The translations under genes and the position numbers were made by a program. Below are positions 17,981-24,482 of a stretch of DNA of 64,000 bases, in pieces; position 1 is the stretch's first letter, and every line of letters begins with the position of its first letter. The notes below the pieces were generated by a model, which saw nothing but the letters and a program-made list of their open reading frames with translations, had not been told where the DNA came from and made no database searches. Origin of the DNA: Salinispora mooreana (GTDB lineage: Bacteria; Actinomycetota; Actinomycetes; Mycobacteriales; Micromonosporaceae); the NCBI RefSeq assembly GCF_000379065.1, contig NZ_KB900614.1:3622892-3686891 (forward strand), read 5' to 3'.

Positions 17981-19996
17981 ATGTTCCGTCCCACACATGT
18001 TCGCAGGCGGGGAACAGTCCCCAGGCGCAGCGCACTCCGTTTAGGACTTGCGATTGCACTGATCGGCAGCGGCATCACCGTCACCGCTGGCGCACACCCC
18101 GCACAGGCGTCCGAAGATGCGTTCAGCTGCACCGGCGCGGCACAGTTCTTCAACTCCACCAGCAGCGGCACACTGACTCACCGAAAATACGAAACCCCGG
18201 GATACGACGACGGCAGCAGCGGAGAGTGGACCGCCGCCACCACCATCGGAGTCGGCTGGCAACAGTTCGGACGCGTCCTCGGGGGCCCCGACGGGCGGGT
18301 CTACGGGATCAAATCGGAGGGAATGTTCCGCTACCGGTGGACCGGATTCGGGTGGGAAAGGATCGACGGCGTACAAGGACCGCAGATCAGCTCCAGCTTC
18401 GGGTCGTACGCCGAATCAGCAAATCGCAACAAGATCACCATTGACGAGTCGGGTGACTTCTACACCATCGACGACACCGGAAGGCTTCGCTGGCACCGCT
18501 ACAGCGAATCGTCAAAAACATGGACCGTCGACGGCCGAGTGATCGACACGGGATGGGACCGGTACAACCTCCTGTTCGCCACCTCCCCGGGAGTCCTCTA
18601 CGCCCGCGCCGCCGACGATCGTCTCTACCGGTATCGCTTCGACCCGACGACGCAGCGATGGATCAGCTACAACCTCCACGTCGGTTCCGGCTGGGGCTAC
18701 TACACCAGTATCTTCTCCGCCGGCGGTGACACCGTCTACGGCGTCCTGGACAACGGCGACCTCTACCAGTACCGCTACCGAGAAGACCTGCTCGACTGGG
18801 AGCTCGTCTTCCACAAGGCCGGCTGGGGATGGCGTTTCCCCGAGATCTTCGCGACCACGAACACCTGCCACCAGGGCGCGATCAGCAGCCCCGCGCTTCC
18901 TTCGATACCGTTGCAGCCGAACATGCCGATCGCGGCGATGCAGGCCCCAGCAGCCTCAACAGCCCTCGGCACCCTGGAAATCGCCTACAACGACAACATC
19001 GGCCAAATCCGACACGGCCGGGCTAACCCCGACGCCCTCGGCACAATCCAATGGTCAGCCCCCGCCAACATCGTGCACGTGGGCACGCCGGCCCTCGTCG
19101 CGGACGCCGAAGACAACGTAAACGTCTTCAGCCAGACCAGCACCAGCGACATCCAACGACTCACCCAGAAAGCCCCCGCCTCCCCCGACTGGAAACCCTG
19201 GCTGGAACTCGGCGGCGCAATGAAATCCGCCCCCGCCGCGATCCAACTCTCCGACGATAGCCTCGCCGTCTTCGCCTACGACACCAATGGCACCCTCTGG
19301 TCACGCCAACAAGACGGAACCACCGGCGACCTCCTACCCTGGACCTCCACCGGCGCCACCGGCCTAACCGGCACCCCAATCGCCCAAATCGGTCCTGACC
19401 GCACCGCCACCATCCTCGCCACCACCAGCACCGGCAAAGTCCAAACCGCCACCTGGCAAGCCGGAACTCTCACCACCGAATGGACCGACCTCGGCGACAC
19501 CCAATTCACCGGCTCACTAACCACCACCCTCCTACCCGGATACCGAGTAATGGCCGTCGGTCACGCCACCAACGGCACCATCCAAACCCAACTACAAAAC
19601 ATCAACGGCACCTGGCCCGGCACCTGGACCACAATCGGCGACAACTCAATCACCCCGGACGGATCACCCAGCACCATCCTCAGCCCCACCACCGGCCGCG
19701 CCTGGGTCTTCATCCGGGCCACCGACGGCAACATCTACCGCACCCGCCACACCGCCGCAGGATCAACCACCTGGACAACCTGGGGACCCGTCACCTCCGG
19801 AGAAACCTACCCCGTCGACCCCACCGCATTCACCTGGCAAAACTCAAACGGCCACCAAATCGCCTTCGTAACCCGCAACACCAACGGCTCCATCCGCCTC
19901 TACGCCGCAGACGAGACCACCACCACCACCACCACCACGAAGACCACCACAGAACCCACATTCACCCAACACACCATCCCAACACCACACCAGTAA
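17981..19996 (+). CDS. Secreted tachylectin-like / beta-propeller lectin
   Basis: A 671-residue protein with ATG 17981 seven bases after AAAGGTG, and a long Arg-rich signal peptide cleaved near PAQASEDAF. Residues ~75-300 contain tachylectin-2-like blades: repeated (G)RVYGI, LYRYRF, LYQYRY and W-x-x-x-G-W patterns (GWERIDGV, GSGWGYYTS, AGWGWRFPE). Residues ~315-650 form a second propeller of the PLL/fucose-lectin type (LWSRQQDG, WTSTGA, IYRTRH). The tail is poly-Thr. It likely binds sugars outside the cell. The second half uses A- or C-ending codons almost exclusively, unlike its neighbours. It is divergent from the RHS toxin; a functional link is unproven. Confidence 0.82.
   Translation: MFRPTHVRRRGTVPRRSALRLGLAIALIGSGITVTAGAHPAQASEDAFSCTGAAQFFNSTSSGTLTHRKYETPGYDDGSSGEWTAATTIGVGWQQFGRVLGGPDGRVYGIKSEGMFRYRWTGFGWERIDGVQGPQISSSFGSYAESANRNKITIDESGDFYTIDDTGRLRWHRYSESSKTWTVDGRVIDTGWDRYNLLFATSPGVLYARAADDRLYRYRFDPTTQRWISYNLHVGSGWGYYTSIFSAGGDTVYGVLDNGDLYQYRYREDLLDWELVFHKAGWGWRFPEIFATTNTCHQGAISSPALPSIPLQPNMPIAAMQAPAASTALGTLEIAYNDNIGQIRHGRANPDALGTIQWSAPANIVHVGTPALVADAEDNVNVFSQTSTSDIQRLTQKAPASPDWKPWLELGGAMKSAPAAIQLSDDSLAVFAYDTNGTLWSRQQDGTTGDLLPWTSTGATGLTGTPIAQIGPDRTATILATTSTGKVQTATWQAGTLTTEWTDLGDTQFTGSLTTTLLPGYRVMAVGHATNGTIQTQLQNINGTWPGTWTTIGDNSITPDGSPSTILSPTTGRAWVFIRATDGNIYRTRHTAAGSTTWTTWGPVTSGETYPVDPTAFTWQNSNGHQIAFVTRNTNGSIRLYAADETTTTTTTTKTTTEPTFTQHTIPTPHQ
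19916..19938 (+). repeat. ACC trinucleotide repeat (poly-Thr)
   Basis: Nearly eight consecutive ACC units encode the Thr run near the C-terminus of the lectin and are followed by further imperfect ACC units. Length variation by slippage would be in frame when whole units change, so this may be a variable linker. Confidence 0.8.
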
Positions 19997-20114
19997 CCAA
20001 CAAACCCCGCCGGTGGCCGACAAACTCATGTGGCCATCGGCGGCCCTCCAGATCGCGGCCACATTACCTCGGTGGCGTCGAAGAGCCACCCATCGGAGTA
20101 GGCCACCGATCGTT

Positions 20115-20151
20115 GCCGCAGGTGTCGTCCAGCCCGGACGTCACCTGCGGC
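20115..20151. terminator. Bidirectional hairpin between convergent lectin and pentapeptide genes
   Basis: GCCGCAGGTG (20115-20124) pairs with CACCTGCGGC (20142-20151). Inside it, CGTCC pairs with GGACG around the loop AGCCC, with one T-T mismatch between the two stems. It sits in the middle of the 240-base convergent gap. No gene is seen in that gap. Confidence 0.75.
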
Positions 20152-20237
20152 TCCAGGGTTACAGAGCCCGCAATCTCGGGCCCTCGATAGGCCGCTCCGG
20201 ACCAGCGACAGCGTTCACTCGACGCCTACGTGCCCGG

Positions 20238-21029
20238 TCACACGACAACGGATGGGCGAATCCGGCCGCCAGCGTCTGGTAGCACGACGTAAACGCCCGG
20301 TTGATCCGGCCATTCCGCCGACCGGAACCAGATCTCCGCTGCCCGCTCGGGTGGCCAGATAGTGGCCCAATCCCACCGTGCCCCCGCGAGTGTGGTGCTG
20401 GTGAGAACGGCACCGTAGAGGTTGGCCTCGCGGAGGTTGACGCCGGTGAGGTTGGCGCGATCGAGGTTGGCCTCACGAAGATCGGCTCTGGTGAGGTCGA
20501 CGCCGGTGAGATTGACTCCGCGAAGGTCAACACCGGCCAGGTTGACGCCGGCAAGGTCAACACCGGTGAGGTCGGCACCGATGAGCAGCGTGCCAGTGAG
20601 GTTGACGTCGGTGAGGTCCGCGCCGCGGAGGTCAACACCGGCGAGGTTCGCGCCCGTGAGGTCGACGTCGGTGAGGTTCGCGCCGCGGAGGTCAACACCG
20701 GCAAGGTTCGCACCGGTGAGGTCAACGCCAGCGAAATTGGCGCGGGCGAGGTTGACACCGATGAGATCAGTCTCGCGAAGGTCCCTGTTGTTGAGCTCCA
20801 CGCCAGCCAGGTCGGACTTGCGGAGGTCGGCGGTGCGAGAGTCGTCCTGGTGGAGATCAGCGCTGGACAGATTTACGGTCTGTTGGCTGGCGAAGGCTGG
20901 GGTACGTCGGCTCAGGGCATCAATGAGGTGTCTTAAACGGCCAGGTCGGGCTGCTCGTGGTGAGTGAAAGGCGGGGGTGGACCGACCGAGCGCGAGCACA
21001 AGTTGGCGGCGGAAGGAGTCAGTCGACAT
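20238..21029 (-). CDS. Pentapeptide-repeat protein
   Basis: A 263-residue protein. Residues ~50-215 are about 30 tandem A(D/N)LXX pentapeptides such as VDLTGANLAGVDLRG, which form a right-handed quadrilateral beta-helix. The N-terminal ~50 residues are basic (SFRRQLVLALGRS, HLIDALSRR) and the C-terminal ~45 are non-repetitive (WDWATIWPPERAAEIW). Some pentapeptide proteins mimic DNA and protect gyrase, but many actinobacterial ones are of unknown function. Its ATG lies inside the last codons of the upstream membrane-protein gene (11-base overlap), so the two are translated together. At DNA level the repeats form a strong near-direct-repeat block (20420-20800). Confidence 0.9.
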   Translation of the reverse strand: MSTDSFRRQLVLALGRSTPAFHSPRAARPGRLRHLIDALSRRTPAFASQQTVNLSSADLHQDDSRTADLRKSDLAGVELNNRDLRETDLIGVNLARANFAGVDLTGANLAGVDLRGANLTDVDLTGANLAGVDLRGADLTDVNLTGTLLIGADLTGVDLAGVNLAGVDLRGVNLTGVDLTRADLREANLDRANLTGVNLREANLYGAVLTSTTLAGARWDWATIWPPERAAEIWFRSAEWPDQPGVYVVLPDAGGRIRPSVVV

Positions 21030-21444
21030 CGGAAGAGCCCGCTTCTCCCGGGGCCCGCTTCTGGTCCTTTGCTATCGGGGGTGGTACGGATCGGGTGAGG
21101 GGTAGTGTCGAGTGGTGGTGCGGTGTGGTGGCTTCGGCTGGCGCCATGTCAACCTGGCGCAGAATCTTTTCGATCAATAGTGGTGCGGTGATGCCGAGGA
21201 GCCCGGCGGCGAAAGGGCTGGCTAGCTGCCCGTCGGCTCCGATGAGTGCGGCGAGCCCTGCGCCAGCGGCGAGCCGGAGCACGACTGAGGCCAGGTATGC
21301 GGGGAGTCCCGGCTCATCGGGGCGGTTCCATGGCAGGGTTTTCGCGCGGCGCAGCGCAGCGCCAAGTTCGAGTGCTTCCACAATAAAGCTACCTAGCAGC
21401 CCCCAGAGGGCTGACTCCATAGTGGAAAGGGGCTCGAACGACAT
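21019..21444 (-). CDS. Small membrane protein coupled to pentapeptide-repeat protein
   Basis: A 141-residue protein with three hydrophobic segments: LWGLLGSFIVEALELGAAL, LASVVLRLAAGAGLAALIGA and FAAGLLGITAPLLIEKIL. A polar, Pro/Lys-rich cytoplasmic tail ends in SSDVD. The sequence PWNRPDEPGLPAYL between the first two helices is a conspicuous conserved-looking loop. ATG 21444 is chosen by protein pattern; the nearest purine-rich SD is about 20 bases upstream, so the start is uncertain (an ATG at 21420 is the alternative). The stop overlaps the start of the pentapeptide gene. No function is assigned. Confidence 0.65.
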   Translation of the reverse strand: MSFEPLSTMESALWGLLGSFIVEALELGAALRRAKTLPWNRPDEPGLPAYLASVVLRLAAGAGLAALIGADGQLASPFAAGLLGITAPLLIEKILRQVDMAPAEATTPHHHSTLPLTRSVPPPIAKDQKRAPGEAGSSDVD

Positions 21445-21598
21445 AGGCGAACAATAGCCGCCCCCTTCCTTCTTCCACCGGTTGGCCGGCGGCTGGCAAC
21501 CGGCCAACCAGCGGCTACGGGAGAACATCGAAGTCGGCGAAATCTTAGAACCCGGACTGGGGATAAATCAATGCCGGGACGATGAATGTGGTGAACGA

Positions 21599-21880
21599 TC
21601 ACACTGACAAGTAGTTCACAGTGTTAAAGTGAACGTTCGATTTGTCACCGTCTTGCGGCATAGCTCCCACAGGACTACCGCCGAGGACACGGAAGCCGGC
21701 TTTACGCTCAAATCGCCCAAGGCGCCCAAGGCGCCCTGGCGCAGCTTTCGGGCATAGCCGATGATTAGGCCAAGCAAACCTTGGTGGTAGTCCACCCCAC
21801 CGCCACGCCTGTGGCACCGGCCAGTCAACAGCCAGCCGCGCGACCATCGGTTGCGCGCCTTGCCCGAGGCCGGGCGACAC
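21599..21880 (-). pseudogene. Possible frameshifted remnant gene between GntR regulator and membrane protein
   Basis: The 443 bases between the membrane-protein and GntR genes hold two overlapping minus-strand frames that each look protein-like in different halves. Upstream there is VDYHQGLLGLIIGYARKLRQ in one frame. Downstream there is RFERKAGFRVLGGSPVGAMP in another frame, which runs to a stop at 21599. They meet at a duplicated AAGGCGCCC (about 21717-21735). A single-base shift there would give one ~90-residue protein. This may be a decayed gene that once followed gntR, or chance. No family is recognised. Confidence 0.25.
21614..21638. promoter_or_regulatory. GTTCAC-N9-GTGAAC inverted repeat
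   Basis: GTTCAC at 21614-21619 and GTGAAC at 21629-21634 form a 6-bp inverted repeat with a 9-base spacer. GAACGTTC at 21631-21638 is a second overlapping palindrome. It could be an operator or promoter element upstream of the membrane protein/pentapeptide operon, which begins about 170 bases away on the minus strand. Low confidence. Confidence 0.3.
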
Positions 21881-21887
21881 CGGCGGG

Positions 21888-22127
21888 TCAGGGTTTACGG
21901 AGCCACGTCTTCGGATCGGTCACGAAGACACCCTTGCCCTGGTGACGGTTGATCACCTCCAGCGCCTCCAGCCGTACGTTGACGAGCTGGATCGTGGACG
22001 GGCTTACGTGGTACCGCTCGCAGAGCTGAGCGATCGAGGGCAGCTTGTCCCCCGCTTTGTATCGGCCTGACCTGATGTCATCAATGATCTCGTCGGAGAT
22101 CCGGATGTAGTCCGGTGTCGCTGGCAT
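21888..22127 (-). CDS. Small GntR-family winged-helix repressor (DNA-binding domain only)
   Basis: This 79-residue protein is essentially a GntR winged helix: IRISDEIIDDIRSGRYKAGD, KLPSIAQLCERYHVSPSTI as the helix-turn-helix, and the wing GKGVFVTDP. There is no effector-binding domain, so it may respond to no ligand or to a partner protein. ATG 22127 has GAGGAG five bases upstream. It is divergent from the DivIVA-domain gene, and the space between them carries a phased CAAG/CTTG array that is its probable operator. Confidence 0.85.
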   Translation of the reverse strand: MPATPDYIRISDEIIDDIRSGRYKAGDKLPSIAQLCERYHVSPSTIQLVNVRLEALEVINRHQGKGVFVTDPKTWLRKP

Positions 22128-22169
22128 GTCACTCCTCGCGTGGCACCTCCGATTCGATCACGAGAAAGA

Positions 22170-22222
22170 CAAGAACGACAAGTTTAAGGTGTTACTTGCC
22201 TATCTTGGCTTCCTTGTATAAG
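22170..22222. promoter_or_regulatory. Phased CAAG/CTTG array, probable GntR operator
   Basis: CAAG occurs at 22170 and 22179, and its complement CTTG at 22195, 22204 and 22213. Each series is spaced exactly 9 bases, and the two series face each other. The last CTTG opens CTTGTATAAG, which may overlap a -10 element (TATAAG) for the DivIVA-domain gene. The array lies between divergent gntR and divIVA-like genes. The arrangement is directly visible; binding by the GntR protein is inference. Confidence 0.55.
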
Positions 22223-22331
22223 TTGAGCACCAGGTCCTCCTCGCGTGGCAACGAGTTAGGGCTCGATCCCCCGGTCGGGGTGGGCTGGGCACGGCTCACC
22301 CCGACCCGTCCGGTCAGGAGAGGTGGTTGAC

Positions 22332-22727
22332 GTGCGTAACCCGTTCCGACGATTCCGTCGCTGGCGAGACCGCCCCGCCCCGAGCCACCCCACTGCTCGC
22401 ACCGACTCGCTGATCGGTGCGAACGTGCGCCGCCCCACCGGCACCGACAGCGAGGTGGACCGCCACCGGTCGTACGCCGGCAACGCATGCGGGCACCACC
22501 GGTCGGCGACCCGCTGGCCGTTGACCCCCGAACAGGTACGCCAGCAACAGTTCCCGCAGGTCCGGCGGGGACTCGACGCATCCGAGGTGGAACTCTTCCT
22601 CTATCGGGTCGCGGCGGACCTGTCCGCGCTACAGACCGAGCTGAGGAGGACCCGGGACGAGAACATCCGGATCAAGCGGGCGCTGCGCGACTGGCAGTCC
22701 CGGTTCACCCCGGGCGTACGGGCATGA
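22332..22727 (+). CDS. DivIVA-domain-containing protein
   Basis: A 131-residue protein. Residues 1-60 are basic and disordered (RNPFRRFRRWRDR). Residues ~65-125 hold a short DivIVA-like domain, PEQVRQQQFPQVRRGLDASE, followed by a coiled-coil LYRVAADLSALQTELRRTRDENIRIKRAL. DivIVA-domain proteins bind curved membranes at poles or septa; this short form lacks a long coiled coil and may act as an adaptor. GTG 22332 is chosen with AGGAG/GGTGG upstream. Its stop overlaps the next ATG (ATGA). Confidence 0.78.
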   Translation: MRNPFRRFRRWRDRPAPSHPTARTDSLIGANVRRPTGTDSEVDRHRSYAGNACGHHRSATRWPLTPEQVRQQQFPQVRRGLDASEVELFLYRVAADLSALQTELRRTRDENIRIKRALRDWQSRFTPGVRA

Positions 22728-22919
22728 GCGCGCCCGACCGCGACGATCGACCGCGCCTCGTCGTCCATGTGACCCTGCACGCCGACGACCTTGCCGACGC
22801 GCGGCTGGCGCTGCCTGCTGCGGCCCGACCACGACGGCGGCTGTTCCCGACGGTTCCTCCAGCCCATCGTCGGCCGCGTGCGAGGCGACCGGAGGACTGC
22901 GGCCCGCAACCGGAGGTAG
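22724..22919 (+). pseudogene. ATGA-coupled small gene with apparent frameshift
   Basis: ATG 22724 overlaps the DivIVA gene stop and starts a protein-like stretch (APDRDDRPRLVVHVTLHADD to ~22808). From ~22805 the next frame reads equally protein-like (CLLRPDHDGGCSRRFLQPIV, then GRVRGDRRTAARNRR). It stops at TAG 22917-22919, exactly inside the terminator hairpin. One continuous frame instead runs on into the convergent sseC gene. A +1 shift near 22808 is the simplest reading: a sequencing error, a mutation or a programmed shift. Function unknown. Confidence 0.4.
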
Positions 22920-22931
22920 CGGGCCGCAGTC
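22895..22931. terminator. 13-bp perfect hairpin between convergent transcripts
   Basis: GACTGCGGCCCGC and GCGGGCCGCAGTC pair perfectly around an 11-base loop. It lies between the plus-strand DivIVA unit and the minus-strand sseC gene and probably ends both. Confidence 0.8.
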
Positions 22932-22946
22932 GGATAGCGCGTGGTG

Positions 22947-23273
22947 TCAGTCGACGGCGACCGGGACGATCGCCTCGTTGATGCCCCGGCGGGCGGTGAG
23001 GACAGTGTCACCGTTGCCGTGCCGGGACAGCGCACGCAGTCGCCACGTGCCTGGCGCCGCGAAGAAGCGGAACTGCCCGGCCGGCGACGTGACCACCTCG
23101 GCGGTGAACTCGTCGGTGGAGTCGAGCAGGCGGACGTAGGCACCGGTCACCGGCTCACCCGCAGCGTCGCGGACAACGCCGGTGATGACGGTCTCCTTCT
23201 CCAGGTCGAGGCTGGCCGGCAGCGGGGCGGCCTGATCCGGGGCGGCGCACCCGGCCGTGGTCGAAGCTGTCAT
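22947..23273 (-). CDS. sseC: SseC-like DUF1416 protein
   Basis: A 108-residue protein of the DUF1416 family: a transthyretin/carboxypeptidase-regulatory-like fold with ITGVVRDAAGEPVTGAYVRL, AGQFRFFAAPGTWRLRAL and ARRGINEAIV. It is the usual partner of CysA2-type thiosulfate sulfurtransferases in actinobacteria, as mycobacterial sseC next to cysA2. ATG 23273 is chosen with AAGGAG eight bases upstream; an in-frame GTG at 23282 overlaps the previous stop. It is co-transcribed with the sulfurtransferase and ends at the bidirectional hairpin. Its biochemical role is unknown; a sulfur-metabolism link rests on the conserved pairing. Confidence 0.88.
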   Translation of the reverse strand: MTASTTAGCAAPDQAAPLPASLDLEKETVITGVVRDAAGEPVTGAYVRLLDSTDEFTAEVVTSPAGQFRFFAAPGTWRLRALSRHGNGDTVLTARRGINEAIVPVAVD

Positions 23274-23278
23274 GACGT

Positions 23279-24127
23279 TCACTCCTTCCCGGGCTCGTCG
23301 CCGAGCGCCACCGGCACGCCGACCAGCGAGCCGTACTCGGTCCAGGAGCCGTCGTAGTTCTGCACGTTCCGGTGGCCGAGTAGTTCCTGGAGCACGAACC
23401 AGGTGTGCGAGGAGCGCTCACCGATCCGGCAGTAGGCGATGGTCTCCCGGCTGTCGTCCAACCCGGCAGCGGCGTAGATCTCGCGCAACTCCTGGTCGGA
23501 CTTGAAGGTGCCGTCCTCGTTGGCCGCCTTGGACCACGGCACGCTGATCGCGGTGGGCACGTGGCCCGCACGCTGCGCCTGTTCCTGCGGGAGGTGGGCG
23601 GGGGCGAGCAGGCGGCCCGTGTACTCGTCCGGGCTGCGCACGTCGACCAGGTTCTTCGTCCCGATGGCGGCCACCACCTCGTCGCGGAAGGCCCGGATGG
23701 TGTGGTCCGGCTCCTGGGCCACGTACTGGGTTGCCGGGCGGGACACCGCCTCGGTGGTCAGCGGGCGGGCGTCCAGTTCCCACTTCTTGCGACCGCCGTC
23801 GAGTAGCCGGACCTTACGGTGGCCGTAGAGCGCGAAATACCAGTACGCGTACGCGGCGAACCAGTTGTTGTTGCCGCCGTAGAGGACGACGGTGTCGTCG
23901 TTGGCGATGCCCCGTTCGGAGAGTAGCGCCGCGAACTGGTCCTTGTTCACAAAGTCCCGGCGGACCTGGTCCTGCAGGTCGGTCTTCCAGTCCAGCTTGA
24001 TCGCGCCGGGCAGGTGGCCGGTGTCGTAGGCCGAGGTGTCCTCGTCGACCTCGACGAAGACGACACCCGGGGTTTCGAGGTTCTTCTCAGCCCAGTCGGC
24101 CGAGACGAGTGCGGTGTCACGACTCAT
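23279..24127 (-). CDS. cysA: Thiosulfate sulfurtransferase (two-domain rhodanese, CysA2/SseA type)
   Basis: A 282-residue tandem rhodanese. The N-terminal inactive domain (~1-150) includes VFVEVDEDTSAYDTGHLPGA. The C-terminal domain carries the active-site loop YCRIGERSSHTW, with the catalytic Cys that takes the sulfane sulfur from thiosulfate and passes it to cyanide or other acceptors. ATG 24127 has AGGAG seven bases upstream; longer reading frames upstream run into the Cys leader peptide and are not coding. It forms an operon with sseC. Regulation is probably by cysteine supply through the leader at 24336-24413. Confidence 0.93.
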   Translation of the reverse strand: MSRDTALVSADWAEKNLETPGVVFVEVDEDTSAYDTGHLPGAIKLDWKTDLQDQVRRDFVNKDQFAALLSERGIANDDTVVLYGGNNNWFAAYAYWYFALYGHRKVRLLDGGRKKWELDARPLTTEAVSRPATQYVAQEPDHTIRAFRDEVVAAIGTKNLVDVRSPDEYTGRLLAPAHLPQEQAQRAGHVPTAISVPWSKAANEDGTFKSDQELREIYAAAGLDDSRETIAYCRIGERSSHTWFVLQELLGHRNVQNYDGSWTEYGSLVGVPVALGDEPGKE

Positions 24128-24302
24128 CAGATCACTCCTGGTGAGGATGGATGGTGAGCCAGCGCGCGGGAGTTCATGGTGCGTCAGTGGTCCACCACGC
24201 GCGGGATCCATGGCTCGGATCGGATCACGGGTTCGTGCGACGGCGCCGCTGGCTGGCGCAGGCGGAGGCACCCCGTCAGGTGCGCAGGCCTGGGCGCTGG
24301 GA

Positions 24303-24319
24303 GGCCGCGTCAGGCGGCC
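24303..24319 (-). promoter_or_regulatory. Hairpin downstream of the Cys leader peptide (candidate attenuator)
   Basis: GGCCGC and GCGGCC pair perfectly around GTCAG, starting about 17 bases after the leader-peptide stop on the minus strand. It may belong to the attenuation switch. The remaining ~175 bases to the cysA start are GC-rich, and no conserved riboswitch core was seen there. Confidence 0.4.
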
Positions 24320-24335
24320 GAGAACAGCCCCGCCG

Positions 24336-24413
24336 TCAACCGGCCGGGCGACACAGGCAGGTGGCCACACGGCACAGGTCGACCGCGCGCCGCTTGGTGA
24401 GGAACATCCCCAT
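24336..24413 (-). CDS. Cys-rich leader peptide upstream of cysA-sseC
   Basis: A 25-residue frame: MGMFLTKRRAVDLCRVATCL, then CRPAG and TGA. Three Cys codons, all TGC/TGT, lie within eight residues close to the stop. It is followed ~210 bases later by the thiosulfate sulfurtransferase gene. There is no SD before the ATG, but TAGTCT (24422-24427, minus) fits a -10 box eight bases upstream of the ATG, so the mRNA could be leaderless. Short leaderless Cys-rich reading frames are known to act as cysteine-responsive attenuators in mycobacteria. The frame is directly seen; the attenuator role is inferred by analogy. Confidence 0.7.
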   Translation of the reverse strand: MGMFLTKRRAVDLCRVATCLCRPAG

Positions 24414-24482
24414 GGGCAGGGAGACTACCAGCGATATCGCCGCCAGCCGCGGCTACACCAGCATCCGGGACACGTACTCGCC

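Noticed and set aside
20420..20800. CRISPR-like or minisatellite appearance of 15-base repeats
   Set aside because: The periodicity comes from pentapeptide coding repeats, with no constant repeat/variable spacer structure.
20422..20967. Plus-strand repeat-rich frames opposite the pentapeptide gene
   Set aside because: The repeats are the complement of pentapeptide codons; the minus-strand A(D/N)LXX pattern is unmistakable.
24128..24370. N-terminal extension of the sulfurtransferase
   Set aside because: The extension has no rhodanese similarity and would overlap the Cys leader peptide; ATG 24127 has a good SD.
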